Source: Xanthobacteraceae bacterium
Lineage (GTDB): Bacteria; Pseudomonadota; Alphaproteobacteria; Rhizobiales; Xanthobacteraceae
DNA: 49,870 nt
Direction: 5' to 3'
NCBI GenBank assembly: GCA_031291445.1
Contig: JARLJA010000198.1
Span: 1-49,870, forward strand
Below, piece after piece: positions 34,370-42,306 of the stretch. A program made the position numbers and the translations under genes. Under the pieces are notes generated by a model. The model made no database searches. It was not told the origin of the DNA and saw only the letters and a program-made list of their open reading frames with translations. The number at the start of each line of letters is the position of its first letter. Position 1 is the first letter of the stretch.

Positions 34370-34786
34370 TCACAGGTCGTTGTTGGGGATGTACTTGACG
34401 ACCACGATCGCCTGGCCCGCGGTCGCCGCGGTCCCGGTCTGGCTGTAGGTGACGTTGACCTGGGCGTCGGCCGGGAGCGGGCCGAGCGCGGCGCCGGTCG
34501 GAACGATGCCGTTGGTCTGGCCGGCGGTGCCGGGCGTCACCGCCCCCGCCGCCACCACGATGTTGGCGGTGGCGCCGACGCCGACGGTGAGCACGTTGGT
34601 GGTGCCGGCGTTGAACGGCGTCACGATCCACACCGACGTGCTCTCGATCAGCGCGCCGGCCGGCAGCCACTGCTTGCCGACACCGCTGGCGATGCCGACG
34701 TCGTTGAAGTTGACGGTGAAGCGCAGGTAGCCGACCTGCTGGGTGGAATTGCGGCGTGCGGTCGAGCCCGGGGTTCCGGTGGTCAT
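34370..34786 (-). CDS. Capsid-associated protein (decoration or head protein)
   Basis: A 138-residue beta-rich protein directly downstream of the capsid gene. TTGTPGSTARRNSTQQVGYL begins it, then FTVNFNDVGIASGVGKQWLP, VWIVTPFNAGTTNVLTVG and AQVNVTYSQTGTAATAGQA; the last strand is VVVKYIP. In N4-gp56-type phages a gene with this VNFND-IASG pattern regularly follows the coat gene. A decoration or fibre-base role is inferred. AAGGATC precedes ATG 34786. Confidence 0.65.
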   Translation of the reverse strand: MTTGTPGSTARRNSTQQVGYLRFTVNFNDVGIASGVGKQWLPAGALIESTSVWIVTPFNAGTTNVLTVGVGATANIVVAAGAVTPGTAGQTNGIVPTGAALGPLPADAQVNVTYSQTGTAATAGQAIVVVKYIPNNDL

Positions 34787-34831
34787 GGTCGATGATCCTT
34801 TGTCTGTCGGGAAGCGCGAGGCATTTACCGT

Positions 34832-34955
34832 CGTCATCGCCGGGCTTGACCCGGCGATCCACGCTTTGCCGCCTGCACAGCTTCAAGAGTGGACCCGCGG
34901 GTCAAGTTTACAGCCGGACCGGCCGAAGGCCGGATCCGGTTGCCCGCGGGTGACG
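34832..34955. repeat. Intergenic palindromic repeat, type 1 (copy 5), with 35-base insert
   Basis: Left arm ATCGCCGGGCTTGACCCGGC is intact. The right arm GGGTCAAG is split from GCCCGCGGGTGACG by the same 35-base insert as in copy 4, reversed and with one base difference (begins TTTACAGCCGGACC). Confidence 0.8.
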
Positions 34956-34974
34956 ATCAACTCGGACCGCCGCC

Positions 34975-36886
34975 TCAGTGCGCGACGGCGTAGGTGGTGG
35001 CGACGATGGTGCCGAAGTCGAGCGCGTTGAACACCGTCTTCTTCAGGCCCCAGATGGTCTGGGCCGAAACGCCGAGCTCGCGCTCGTAGTCGAAGAGTTC
35101 TTCACGTTGCGTTCACTCAGGCTCGCGACGTCCTGAGCCGTCTCCGGTGACCGGCCGGAAACCGCTGCATGTCTCCATGCAGAGCAGACTATCTCATCAC
35201 CCTGTTCAGGGGCTGTGCGCTTCGGGCCGCTTGGCCCTACTCCCTTTCGGGATAGTCGTTACACCGTCCTTTGAGCGCAAGAGGAAGTAGCCCACCATTC
35301 CGGTACTTGGCGTGATTGCAATTCATGCAAAGCACCTGGAATCCCGGCGGGTAGGCATTGTCCTTAAGCCACTTGTAAAACCGGTGCCCCCCGATCGACC
35401 CAATCTGCTGTCGGTGAGTGCGCCCGTTGTTTTCCACGTGGTCGAGACACAGGACAAGCGGCTCGTCGATACCACACCAACTACATCTGTATCCGCCATA
35501 TGCCAGAATGGCAGCGTGCTGTAGTCGGTAGTAGTAAGCTAGAGCGTTCCTCCTTCGACGGTCGGGGTTGTTGCGAACCCACTCGTTCACCTTGGCGATG
35601 ATGTCATCCCGGTGAAGCGCGTGATATTGGCGTCGGTATTCCTGGATCTTTTTCCGGGATTCTTCGGCGCCGCGACGCACCCTATCGCGAACGCAATCTT
35701 TGCATTCGCGCCTGTACCAACCTCTCGCAAAGTTGGTACATTCGAAAGAGCTCAACTCCTTGTCCTGCCCGCACCTGGTACACGTTCTCATAGACTGCCC
35801 GCCGCTGAAGACGATTCATACTACAGCAGCTGGCGGCCTGCTCAAAGGCTTGGCTCGGTATCGTCCGTCCGCTCAGGCGGCGAGGAGTTTCACCGAATTC
35901 ACACAGTTGTCGTTCGCGGCTTTCGTCGCGACGGGGCTGATTTCGTTAACCCACTTGTAGTTCACGCCCTCGGAGAACTCCTTGCCGAAGGCGAGCGCGC
36001 CGGCCTGGGCGCCGCAGAACACGGCGCGGCGCGTCGAGGTCTGCTGCACGCCGGCGTTGGAGATCCCCATGGGAATGCGGTTGGAGCGGTGCAGGATGAC
36101 GCCGTTGTACTCGCCGAGCGCGCCGGTATAGATCGGCGACTTGACGCCGATGCCGCCGGCCAGCGCCGCCTTCTGGATGTCGAGCCACTGGCCGGTCGAG
36201 GTCGAGGTCCGCAGGTCGGTGATCTGGTAGTCGTGCAGGAACATCAGGAACTTGTTCTCGCCCTGCACCTTGATCGGCCGAATGATGGGGGTCGCGGTGT
36301 AGGCGCGCTCGACGCAGGCGTCGATCACGCCCAGCGTGAAGGTCTTGGTGTTGTCGCCGTTGATCTGGGCGTCGTCGGTGTCGCCGCCGCCGCGGTAGAT
36401 CCGGGTCGGCGCCGCGATGGTGTTGTTGCCGGCATAGCGCATGTCGGTCACCAGCGTATTGCCGGCGAGGTGGTTGAACATCGCGGTGTCGAAGCGGTTG
36501 GAGAACCAGTCCTTGAGGCCGCTCTTGGCCTCGTCGCGCAGGTTGAACGGCACCCGCTGGGCGTCGATGGTGTTCTTGTTGCGAACCCGCACCGCGTGGG
36601 CGAGCTCGTTGATGATCACCTTGTCGGAATAGGTGGTCAGCGATTCCTCGTTGCCCTGCAGGGTCTGGGATTCGGTGACGCCGTCGCCGGTGAGCTGCAT
36701 GCGCAGGCCGAAGGTCACGGTGTCGCCGGCCTTGGTTTCGGTCTCGTCCCGCATCTGGATCATGTTGTCGGACGAAGTGCCCATGAAGCGGCCGAAATAG
36801 GTCTCCTTCAGGGCTTCGACTGCGAGCTTCTTGGCCCACAGTTTATTGGAGAGTGAGTCGTTCACTCCATAGCTGGTGGTGGACAT
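34975..36886 (-). CDS. Major capsid protein, N4-gp56 family; gene split by a group I intron
   Basis: Coat protein of the phage-like particle, encoded in two exons: 36886-35949 and 35104-34975. Exon 1 starts at ATG 36886 (GGAGAC upstream) and contains SLSNKLWAKKLAVEALKETY in part, FGRFMGTSSDNMIQ, and the N4-gp56 core with EFSEGVNYKWV at its end. Exon 2 supplies EELFDYERELGV, TIWGLKKTVFNALDFGT and the terminal TYAVAH. Splicing joins TGG GT with T GAA GAA, giving codons for Trp-Val-Glu-Glu and a 355-residue protein, the usual family length. Unspliced RNA would read 24 unrelated residues and stop at 35873. Exon 2 ends TGA at 34975. An open question is whether the intron still splices in this host. 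Confidence 0.85.
35105..35948 (-). ncRNA. Self-splicing group I intron in the capsid gene
   Basis: An 844-base intron. The 5' site follows U of GGGU (35949) and the intron ends with G (35105), as group I introns require. P1 forms between GGGUU (35952-35948) and AGCCC (35938-35934) with the splice-site U paired to G. P10 can form between exon-2 UGA and intron UCA next to P1. P element: AATTCGGTGAAACTC (35899-35885); Q: ACCGAGCCAAGCC (35859-35847), pairing TCGGT/ACCGA as P4. R: GTGTAACGACTATC (35264-35251). S: GATAGTC (35193-35187), pairing perfectly with GACTATC as P7. P8 is the hairpin region between R and S. An HNH gene fills the P6 loop. The splice reading frame independently confirms the borders. 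Confidence 0.88.
35237..35791 (-). CDS. Intron-encoded HNH homing endonuclease
   Basis: A 184-residue enzyme that would cut intronless capsid genes and so spread the intron. An N-terminal zinc-binding part has C4-x2-C7 and C30-x2-C33. The HNH domain has C103-SW-C106, then LDH at 116-118 with NNGR, a GSIGGHRFYKWLK spacer, and C155-MN-C158-NH ending HAKYRNGG, the standard HNH metal and catalytic set. The last ten residues, GRCNDYPERE (the final word), are translated from the intron's R/P7 region, so the stop codon lies inside the RNA core. GGCGGG precedes ATG 35791 by eight bases. Confidence 0.85.
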   Translation of the reverse strand: MRTCTRCGQDKELSSFECTNFARGWYRRECKDCVRDRVRRGAEESRKKIQEYRRQYHALHRDDIIAKVNEWVRNNPDRRRRNALAYYYRLQHAAILAYGGYRCSWCGIDEPLVLCLDHVENNGRTHRQQIGSIGGHRFYKWLKDNAYPPGFQVLCMNCNHAKYRNGGLLPLALKGRCNDYPERE

Positions 36887-37251
36887 GCGTCGATGTCTCC
36901 AAAGAGGTGAAACGGTGTGATGGGGGTGCTCGCCTGACGCGGCGAACGGCGGCATCACCAGATATCACGTCTCTGGTCGCACGAGGGGCGGATCACGGTC
37001 GCCGGCCGGGGTGGCGCGGACAGGCGCGCCGAGCACAAATATGGTGCGATGAACGGAAAATGCGGACGGACCGCGCCGCGGTGGCGGCGACACTCACACA
37101 CGCCGTCTCTCGAGCACTTGCTCTCCAACCATCGGAGGCGAAATGCCGGGATTACGTCACCGGGATCAGACCCGCCGGGTCGGCTCGTCGATATTGCCCA
37201 GCCGCGCGATGCGGCGTCGGGCCGGTTCGCCCCGCGGGGGGCGGCGCAGGC
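36887..37251. other. Region between the capsid gene and the 72-residue gene
   Basis: About 365 bases without a supported gene on either strand. It contains the leader of the capsid gene and may hold its promoter; no clear -35/-10 pair or terminator is seen. The open frames here are shadows with no ribosome site. Confidence 0.35.
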
Positions 37252-37470
37252 TCAGTGCACGGTCGCCAGCGGTACCACGGCGGCGACCTTGCCTGCGGCG
37301 TCGAAGGCGACGATGCACAGCCCGGCCAGCATGGCCTCGGGCATGGTCCTGGCGATGCTCGCGGCCAGCGTCCGCCCGCGCCGGGCCGCGCCCGCGGGCG
37401 GCAGCCAATATTCGCCGGCGGGCTTGTCGAAGGAGGTCAGGTCGGTCAGTCCGAAGCTGTACTTCTGCAT
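37252..37470 (-). CDS. Small phage protein (72 residues)
   Basis: ATG 37470 follows AGGGGAT. The product begins QKYSFGLTDLTSFDKPAGEYW and ends VAFDAAGKVAAVVPLATVH. The pattern of an early aromatic strand, a central helix and a last GxVxxVVPL strand recalls DUF6894-type small proteins, a weak match. It precedes the capsid gene in the direction of transcription. Confidence 0.5.
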   Translation of the reverse strand: MQKYSFGLTDLTSFDKPAGEYWLPPAGAARRGRTLAASIARTMPEAMLAGLCIVAFDAAGKVAAVVPLATVH

Positions 37471-37648
37471 GGGAATCCCCTGATTGCGCGACGCGCTTCT
37501 TCCTCGCGACGCCTATTCAAGACCCCATTGTGATGACGGCCGTTCCGTGGCCGCGGCCGACTGTCCCCGTTATCCACACCCGGCGCTCGACATTATTTGG
37601 CCGCCTTTGGCGTCACGCCTCGGGCCGATTGCGCGCCGCCCGCCCGCC

Positions 37649-37897
37649 TCAGGCGCCTTCCTCGGGCCTCAGGCTGACCTCGCTGGAGCGCCAGAGGCTG
37701 AGATCGCCCTGCGAATTGATCATGCCGGCCAGATCGAGCGCGATGATGCGCCTGGCGATCTCCTCGTCCGAGATCCGGATGCCCTTGGCCTCGCACGCCT
37801 CGAGCACCTTGACGATGACCGTGGCGGTCTTTTGCCACCGCAGCTTCAGGGCCGAGAGAATCAGGCGATCGAGCTCGAACGGCGACAGCGGCGGCAA
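37649..37897 (-). CDS. DUF3658-like protein
   Basis: An 82-residue protein whose middle matches the DUF3658 layout: ELDRLILSALKLRWQKTATV, a charged helix ISDEEIARRIIALDLAGMI, and the closing QGDLSLWRSSEV. Family function is unknown. Its presence among virion genes suggests that the phage picked it up. It lies nine bases from the Cys-repeat gene. Start ATG 37897. Confidence 0.6.
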   Translation of the reverse strand: MPPLSPFELDRLILSALKLRWQKTATVIVKVLEACEAKGIRISDEEIARRIIALDLAGMINSQGDLSLWRSSEVSLRPEEGA

Positions 37898-37906
37898 GCG
37901 GGGCTC

Positions 37907-38752
37907 CTATCGTTTCCGTCTCGGTCTCAGATTATAGCGCTTCACACGCGGCGGGGGCGGCGGCTTGATGGTGCCGCCACAGGCCTTCGAGAGCAACGCG
38001 GTTACGCAGTCCTCGATGTTCCTGTAACCGCTGGTAATGGCTGTGTTGGGGTTGTCCTTCGCGAGCTCCTTCGCGCACTGGCGGCGGAGGGCCATCCGCT
38101 CCTTGTGGCAGTCATCGATTTCCTCGTCGCGGCCCGCGCCGGCATCCTTGCGCGCGTCGGCGTCGGCGTCTTCGAGCTTCTTGGGCTCTTCGGGCGGCTT
38201 GTTCCCGGGCGGCGGCTCGACCTTCATGTCGGCCTTGTTGTTGCCGCCGCAGCGCGACGATACCTCGCCGCGGGCGCAGTCCTCCACGTTGCGATAGGCG
38301 GTGGACCGCTCAGGATGATCCTTCGACAGTTCGTCCTCGCACCACTTGTAGGCCTTGGCCCATTCCGCCCGGCATTCCGGCGTATCCTCACCCATCCCGC
38401 TCATATTGCTCGGCGGCCGAAGCGCATGCAGCAGGCCCATCATCCCCGCGGTGGCATGCTTGCGCCACTCAGAGAAGACATCCGGCAGCACCGGCGTGAA
38501 GCCGCCGGGGCGCCAGGTCTGCGCGTCGCTGCCGCTGCCGTCCTGCACGTTCAGCGGCTGCGGCGCGCCGCCGGACCAGTTCGGCAGCGACTGAACGCCT
38601 CCCCGGCCGACCGGAGCCGCGCCGTCCGCTCCGTAGTCGTCGTCATCGCTATCATCGGCGATCGGACGGGCGGGCGCGCGCAGGGCGACGCCGAAGCCGA
38701 ACGGGATCTGCGGATAGACGGGGCGGCCGTTGCGATCGACAACAAAGGGCAT
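37907..38752 (-). CDS. Phage protein with a duplicated four-cysteine module
   Basis: A 281-residue protein of unknown role. Residues 1-120 are Pro/Gly/Asp-rich and probably disordered. Then come two copies of one module: C127-x10-C138-x20-C159-x8-C168-GG and C215-x10-C226-x22-C249-x8-C258-GG, both with YRN(V/I)EDC at the third Cys. The linker between them (residues 171-212) is Pro/Glu/Asp-rich. The C-terminus is strongly basic (RVKRYNLRPRRKR). Zinc binding or disulfides are both possible. ATG 38752 follows GGAGAGG. It lies between the scaffold and capsid genes. Confidence 0.65.
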   Translation of the reverse strand: MPFVVDRNGRPVYPQIPFGFGVALRAPARPIADDSDDDDYGADGAAPVGRGGVQSLPNWSGGAPQPLNVQDGSGSDAQTWRPGGFTPVLPDVFSEWRKHATAGMMGLLHALRPPSNMSGMGEDTPECRAEWAKAYKWCEDELSKDHPERSTAYRNVEDCARGEVSSRCGGNNKADMKVEPPPGNKPPEEPKKLEDADADARKDAGAGRDEEIDDCHKERMALRRQCAKELAKDNPNTAITSGYRNIEDCVTALLSKACGGTIKPPPPPRVKRYNLRPRRKR

Positions 38753-38881
38753 GGTGAAGACCTCTCCAGGGCTGCGGGAAGGGAGTGCGCGCCGGCGCAT
38801 GGCCGCGAGCGATGGCCCGCCGCTGCGGCGCAGCGCGGTGCGAAACGGGTGACGTGGAAAGAATGAGAGCGCTGTCCGGCC

Positions 38882-39775
38882 TCAGCCGCCCATCAGGCGG
38901 CGGGCGCGCGCCGGATTCTTGGCGCACCAGGCCTCGAACTCATCCATCGGCATCTTGAGCAGCGCCTCGGCGCTGATGTCGGCGTCGCCGCTGGCGCCGC
39001 CGGTGGCGCTGAGGCTCTTGTTGGCGGCCTGGCCGCGCTCGATGCTGGCGAGCCGTTCGCCGGCGCGCCCGCGCGCGGCGTTGGCCGCGCTGCCGACGTA
39101 GCCGCGCTGCCGCGCCAGGTTGTAGATGATCTCGGCCGGGCTCTGCCGGCGCGCCAGCGCCGCCTGCGCCACCGCGAACTCGTCGGCCATCAGCGCGTCG
39201 TGGATGGCGCGCGGATCGTCGTAGCCCAGCGCGGCGAGCTCCTGGGCCCGGCTCGCCAGCAGGTGGCCGTAGGCCTCGCGGAAATCCGGCATCCGCGCCT
39301 CGAACTGCGCCGCGTCGGTGCGGTAGGCCGCGATCACGTCCTGCTCCTGGCGGGCGGCGCGGTCGCGGGCGTCGCGCGCCGCCATGCGCTGGCGCAGGTC
39401 GTCGACCGCCTCGGTGGTCGCCCGCACCGCGCCGTAGATGTCTTCTTCCACGCTCGGCGGCGGCTCCGGCTGCGGCGTGTTGAGGCGCTCGATCACCGCG
39501 AACTTGCCGCGCAGCTCGGCGAGCTGCTGCTGGGTCTCGCGGTACTGGCGGTCGATCTCGCGCCGGCGCGAGCGTTCCTCGTGCAGCGCCGCGAGCGCGA
39601 CCATGCGCTCGGGCTTGCCGTCCCCGCCGGCCGGCGCGGCCTCGGGCCGCGGCGCGGCGTCGTTGCCCTCGTCCGCGACGGCGTCGCCGCGCGGGATCTC
39701 CGTGGCGCCGCCGCTTTCGAAATAGCTCGCTTCGTCCGGGGTGAGCTCGGCCCCGATGGAGTCCGGAGTTTGCAT
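38882..39775 (-). CDS. Phage scaffold protein
   Basis: A 297-residue, highly charged and largely helical protein. Residues 60-150 form a coiled coil (ALHEERSRRREIDRQYRE, then QQQLAELRGKFAVIERL). A conserved-like end follows: RQRGYVGSAANAARGRAGERL and EALLKMPMDEFEAW. Acidic disordered N-terminus. These traits and its place before the capsid gene fit an assembly scaffold that is removed from the procapsid. Confidence 0.7.
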   Translation of the reverse strand: MQTPDSIGAELTPDEASYFESGGATEIPRGDAVADEGNDAAPRPEAAPAGGDGKPERMVALAALHEERSRRREIDRQYRETQQQLAELRGKFAVIERLNTPQPEPPPSVEEDIYGAVRATTEAVDDLRQRMAARDARDRAARQEQDVIAAYRTDAAQFEARMPDFREAYGHLLASRAQELAALGYDDPRAIHDALMADEFAVAQAALARRQSPAEIIYNLARQRGYVGSAANAARGRAGERLASIERGQAANKSLSATGGASGDADISAEALLKMPMDEFEAWCAKNPARARRLMGG

Positions 39776-39824
39776 GGATCAGCCTTTGAATGCGGGGATC
39801 GCCCCGCGGCGCGGGAACTTCAAA

Positions 39825-40604
39825 TCAAGCCACCAGCAGGAGCAGTTCGGCCTCCTGCCGCCGTCTCTTCGCGACAGTCGCGATCCGAGCCGCCTGCTGT
39901 TGCTGTGCCGCATGCAGCACCGCCGGATCGGGCGCCGGCGGCCGGGCCGGCGGCTGTGGCGCGGCGAACGGCCGAAACACCGGCGCCGTGGTGCGGTCGA
40001 CCGGCGCCGGGGTGGCGCGGGTGATCGCGGCGAGCTTCAGCCGCTCCTCGCGTTCGACCAGATCATGCCCGATGCCGCCGTAGACCTGCTCGGTGTCGTC
40101 GCCGGTGCGGGTGAGCGTCCAGACGGTCGGCGGCGTCAGCGTCACCGCAGTGGCCGCGCCGGTGACGGTGCAGCCGATCGCGAACCTCGCCGGAACGCCG
40201 GCAAGGGCGACGCCGCCCGACGCCGCCGGCTCGCCCACCCGCTCCGCGATCGCCGTGCCGGCGAGGAGATACGACGCCCCGGCCGCGGGCTCGCCGATGG
40301 CGAAGCCGGCGGCGGTCCCGGCCAGCGCATAGGCGCTGCCGACCGCGGCCTCCATGGGCGCGAACACCGCGCCCATGCCGGTGAGCGTGAAGCTGCCCGG
40401 TGCACTTGGCAATCGCGTGCCGAAGACCGTCGCGGCGCCGCCGATGGCGTATGTGCCCGCCGCGGCGATCCCGGCATCCGAGAAGGTGATGGCGACGCCG
40501 GCGACCCTGTAGGCGCCGGCGGACGCCGTGAGCGTCCAGAAGTGCGAACGCGCGACTTGGCCGAGCGCGAGGCGCCCGATGGCGTCGAACCCGAGCAGGC
40601 TCAT
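39825..40604 (-). CDS. Phage repeat-containing structural protein
   Basis: A 259-residue protein. Its middle is a run of roughly 20-residue repeats with the pattern Gly-x-Tyr-x-Leu-Ala-Gly-x-Ala-x2-Phe (AYRVAGVAITFSD, TYAIGGAATVF, AYALAGTAAGFA, SYLLAGTAIAE), likely beta-solenoid-like. After residue 170 comes VWTLTRTGDDTEQVYGGIG and an Ala/Gln-rich helical end. ATG 40604 overlaps the stop of the spike-like gene (ATGA), so they are coupled and probably assemble together. The open frame upstream of 40604 is a shadow. Confidence 0.65.
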   Translation of the reverse strand: MSLLGFDAIGRLALGQVARSHFWTLTASAGAYRVAGVAITFSDAGIAAAGTYAIGGAATVFGTRLPSAPGSFTLTGMGAVFAPMEAAVGSAYALAGTAAGFAIGEPAAGASYLLAGTAIAERVGEPAASGGVALAGVPARFAIGCTVTGAATAVTLTPPTVWTLTRTGDDTEQVYGGIGHDLVEREERLKLAAITRATPAPVDRTTAPVFRPFAAPQPPARPPAPDPAVLHAAQQQQAARIATVAKRRRQEAELLLLVA

Positions 40605-41692
40605 ACGTAGAGCCCCCCGTTCGACGTGCTGCCGGCGGTGCTGCCGGGCAGATAGGACGCGCCCGAGCCGAAGGTCTGGATCAGTCCGTTCGCCGTGGAG
40701 CTGTACCGCGGGCCGGTTGCCGCGCCGGAGAAGGTGTTGGCGTTGACGAACATCGCGCCATAGTTCGCGTAGGCGAATGCGCTGGAAAATGCCGGCGTTC
40801 CGGTGATGGTGATGGTGTGGGCCTGATCGATGATGACGCCGCCAGTTTCGGCATCCCAATGGTATTGCGCGGCGGCGGCAATGCTGGTGTTGGCCGTCAC
40901 CAGGATGTTCGCGGACACCTGCGCCGTCAGATGCGACAACGACACCGCGCCGAAGCCGCAGGCGCCCGCAATCGTCAGCGTCGAGCCGGTGCCATACGCC
41001 ACCATGCCGTGGCCGCTGGTGGCCGTGACGGTGATACCGGACACGCTCAGCCTGGCGCCGCCGCCGACATAGACGGCGCTGCCGGACGAATTGTTGACGA
41101 CGCAGGATGCCGGCGACGACGTGCTGCCGAGGATGGTGACGGTGCCGCTGCCGACGAAGGGGGAGCCGACCGTCACGCCGCCGCTGTAGATGCCCGCCGC
41201 CAGCTGGATGGTGACGTTGTTGCCGGCCCCGAGATCGAGGCCGGCGACGACGTTGATGGCATGCTGGATGGTCAGGAACGGCGCCGCCGACGACAGCCCG
41301 TTGTTGCTGTCGCTGCCGGTGGTCGCGACATAATAGGTCCGCGCCGCCTGCAGCAGCTCGCGGAAGTCCTCAGCCAGCGCGATGACCGCCACCTGCGGCG
41401 CCGCGCTGAAATTGACCGGCGTCCCGGCCCCGCTCTGTCCGGGCGCGCTGCCGGTCCCGGCCGAGTTGTAGAGCACGGTGGTGCGGGCAAAGGTGCCGGT
41501 GCCGCTGGTATAGACGCCGGTCGAAATCTCCCACTGCGACAGGTCGGCGCTCTCGGCGCGGAGGCGGTAGCTCAGCCCGTTCTGGACGTTGGCCAGCGCC
41601 GGCGACTGATAGCCCTGCACCGTGGAGGAATACGTCCAGTCGCCGGTTCCCCCGGCCGTCGGGTTGAAGCGGCAGACGTCGGCGAGCGACAT
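40601..41692 (-). CDS. Spike-like protein with a right-handed beta-helix
   Basis: A 363-residue protein. The N-terminal domain (SLADVCRFNPTAGGTGDWTY in part, VQGYQSPALANVQNG, WEISTGVYTSGTGTF) binds it to the virion. From about residue 120, YYVATTGSDSNNGLSSAAPF and IQHAINVV start a pectate-lyase-type beta helix with repeated GSGTVTILGS, GITVTATSG and VSANILVTA turns. Such spikes recognise or cut surface polysaccharide. No catalytic pair can be named. ATG 41692 follows GGAG, three bases from the previous stop. Confidence 0.7.
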   Translation of the reverse strand: MSLADVCRFNPTAGGTGDWTYSSTVQGYQSPALANVQNGLSYRLRAESADLSQWEISTGVYTSGTGTFARTTVLYNSAGTGSAPGQSGAGTPVNFSAAPQVAVIALAEDFRELLQAARTYYVATTGSDSNNGLSSAAPFLTIQHAINVVAGLDLGAGNNVTIQLAAGIYSGGVTVGSPFVGSGTVTILGSTSSPASCVVNNSSGSAVYVGGGARLSVSGITVTATSGHGMVAYGTGSTLTIAGACGFGAVSLSHLTAQVSANILVTANTSIAAAAQYHWDAETGGVIIDQAHTITITGTPAFSSAFAYANYGAMFVNANTFSGAATGPRYSSTANGLIQTFGSGASYLPGSTAGSTSNGGLYV

Positions 41693-41702
41693 GCGTGGCT
41701 CC

Positions 41703-42122
41703 TTACGCCAGCGTGAACACGCCGTTGGTCTGGTCCAGCGCAACGGTGAAGCTGTTGCCGTTGGTCAGCGTGATCGCGGTGCCGTAGTCCCACCAGGCGA
41801 TCAGGTTGCCGTTCGCCGCCGTGGCGTTGTAGAGCACGGCCCATTCGAACGGCCCGATCGAGCCGCCGGAGGCGGTGAACACCACCGGCGACAGGATCAG
41901 CTTGTAGGTGCCGGCCGCGTCGGCGCCGGACACGAACGCGGCCGCCGTGCCGCCGGCGGTGTAGCCGTTGCCGGCGGCGATCTCGGTGATGTTGGCCTTC
42001 ACCGTGTTGGTCGCCACCGGCGCGGTGTTGGTCAGCAGGACCTTGAGCGTGTCGGAGTTGAGGTTGTGGACCTTCTGGCACAGATCCGAGACGAACGAAT
42101 TGAACTTGTTGTAGGTGGCCAT
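41703..42122 (-). CDS. Phage virion protein (139 residues)
   Basis: A beta-rich structural protein starting ATYNKFNSFVSDLCQKVHNL. The rest (VKANITEIAAGNGYTAGGTA, WAVLYNATAANGNLIAWWDYG) has the pattern of small phage tail or fibre-base proteins. ATG 42122 follows GCGAGGT. The open frame to 42209 starts inside a repeat and is rejected. TAA at its end overlaps the ribosome site (TAAGGAG) of the spike gene. Confidence 0.65.
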   Translation of the reverse strand: MATYNKFNSFVSDLCQKVHNLNSDTLKVLLTNTAPVATNTVKANITEIAAGNGYTAGGTAAAFVSGADAAGTYKLILSPVVFTASGGSIGPFEWAVLYNATAANGNLIAWWDYGTAITLTNGNSFTVALDQTNGVFTLA

Positions 42123-42178
42123 GGGCGGACCTCGCTCGGATCGATCGTGATTGATGGAAGCGGGCGCTACGGATTCTT

Positions 42179-42270
42179 CGTCATTGCCGGGCTTGACCCG
42201 GCAATCCACTCTTCCCTTCGCAGCGCAGGCCTTGAAGCGTGGACCCGCGGGTCAAGCCCGCGGGTGACGC
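42179..42270. repeat. Intergenic palindromic repeat, type 1 (copy 6)
   Basis: GTCATTGCCGGGCTTGACCC and GGACCCGCGGGTCAAGCCCG around a short core. It separates the portal from the 139-residue virion gene. Confidence 0.85.
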
Positions 42271-42306
42271 AGAAAAGGACTTGCCGCCTGCGACACAAAT
42301 CGCGCC

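Noticed and set aside
35873-36886. Capsid gene as a truncated pseudogene
   Set aside because: The missing C-terminus is present in frame after removal of a sequence with full group I intron structure, so the break is an intron, not a mutation.
37143-37937. Plus-strand frame of 264 residues from 37143 with GGAGG upstream
   Set aside because: Arg/Pro-rich shadow of the small minus-strand phage genes; composition unlike any protein.
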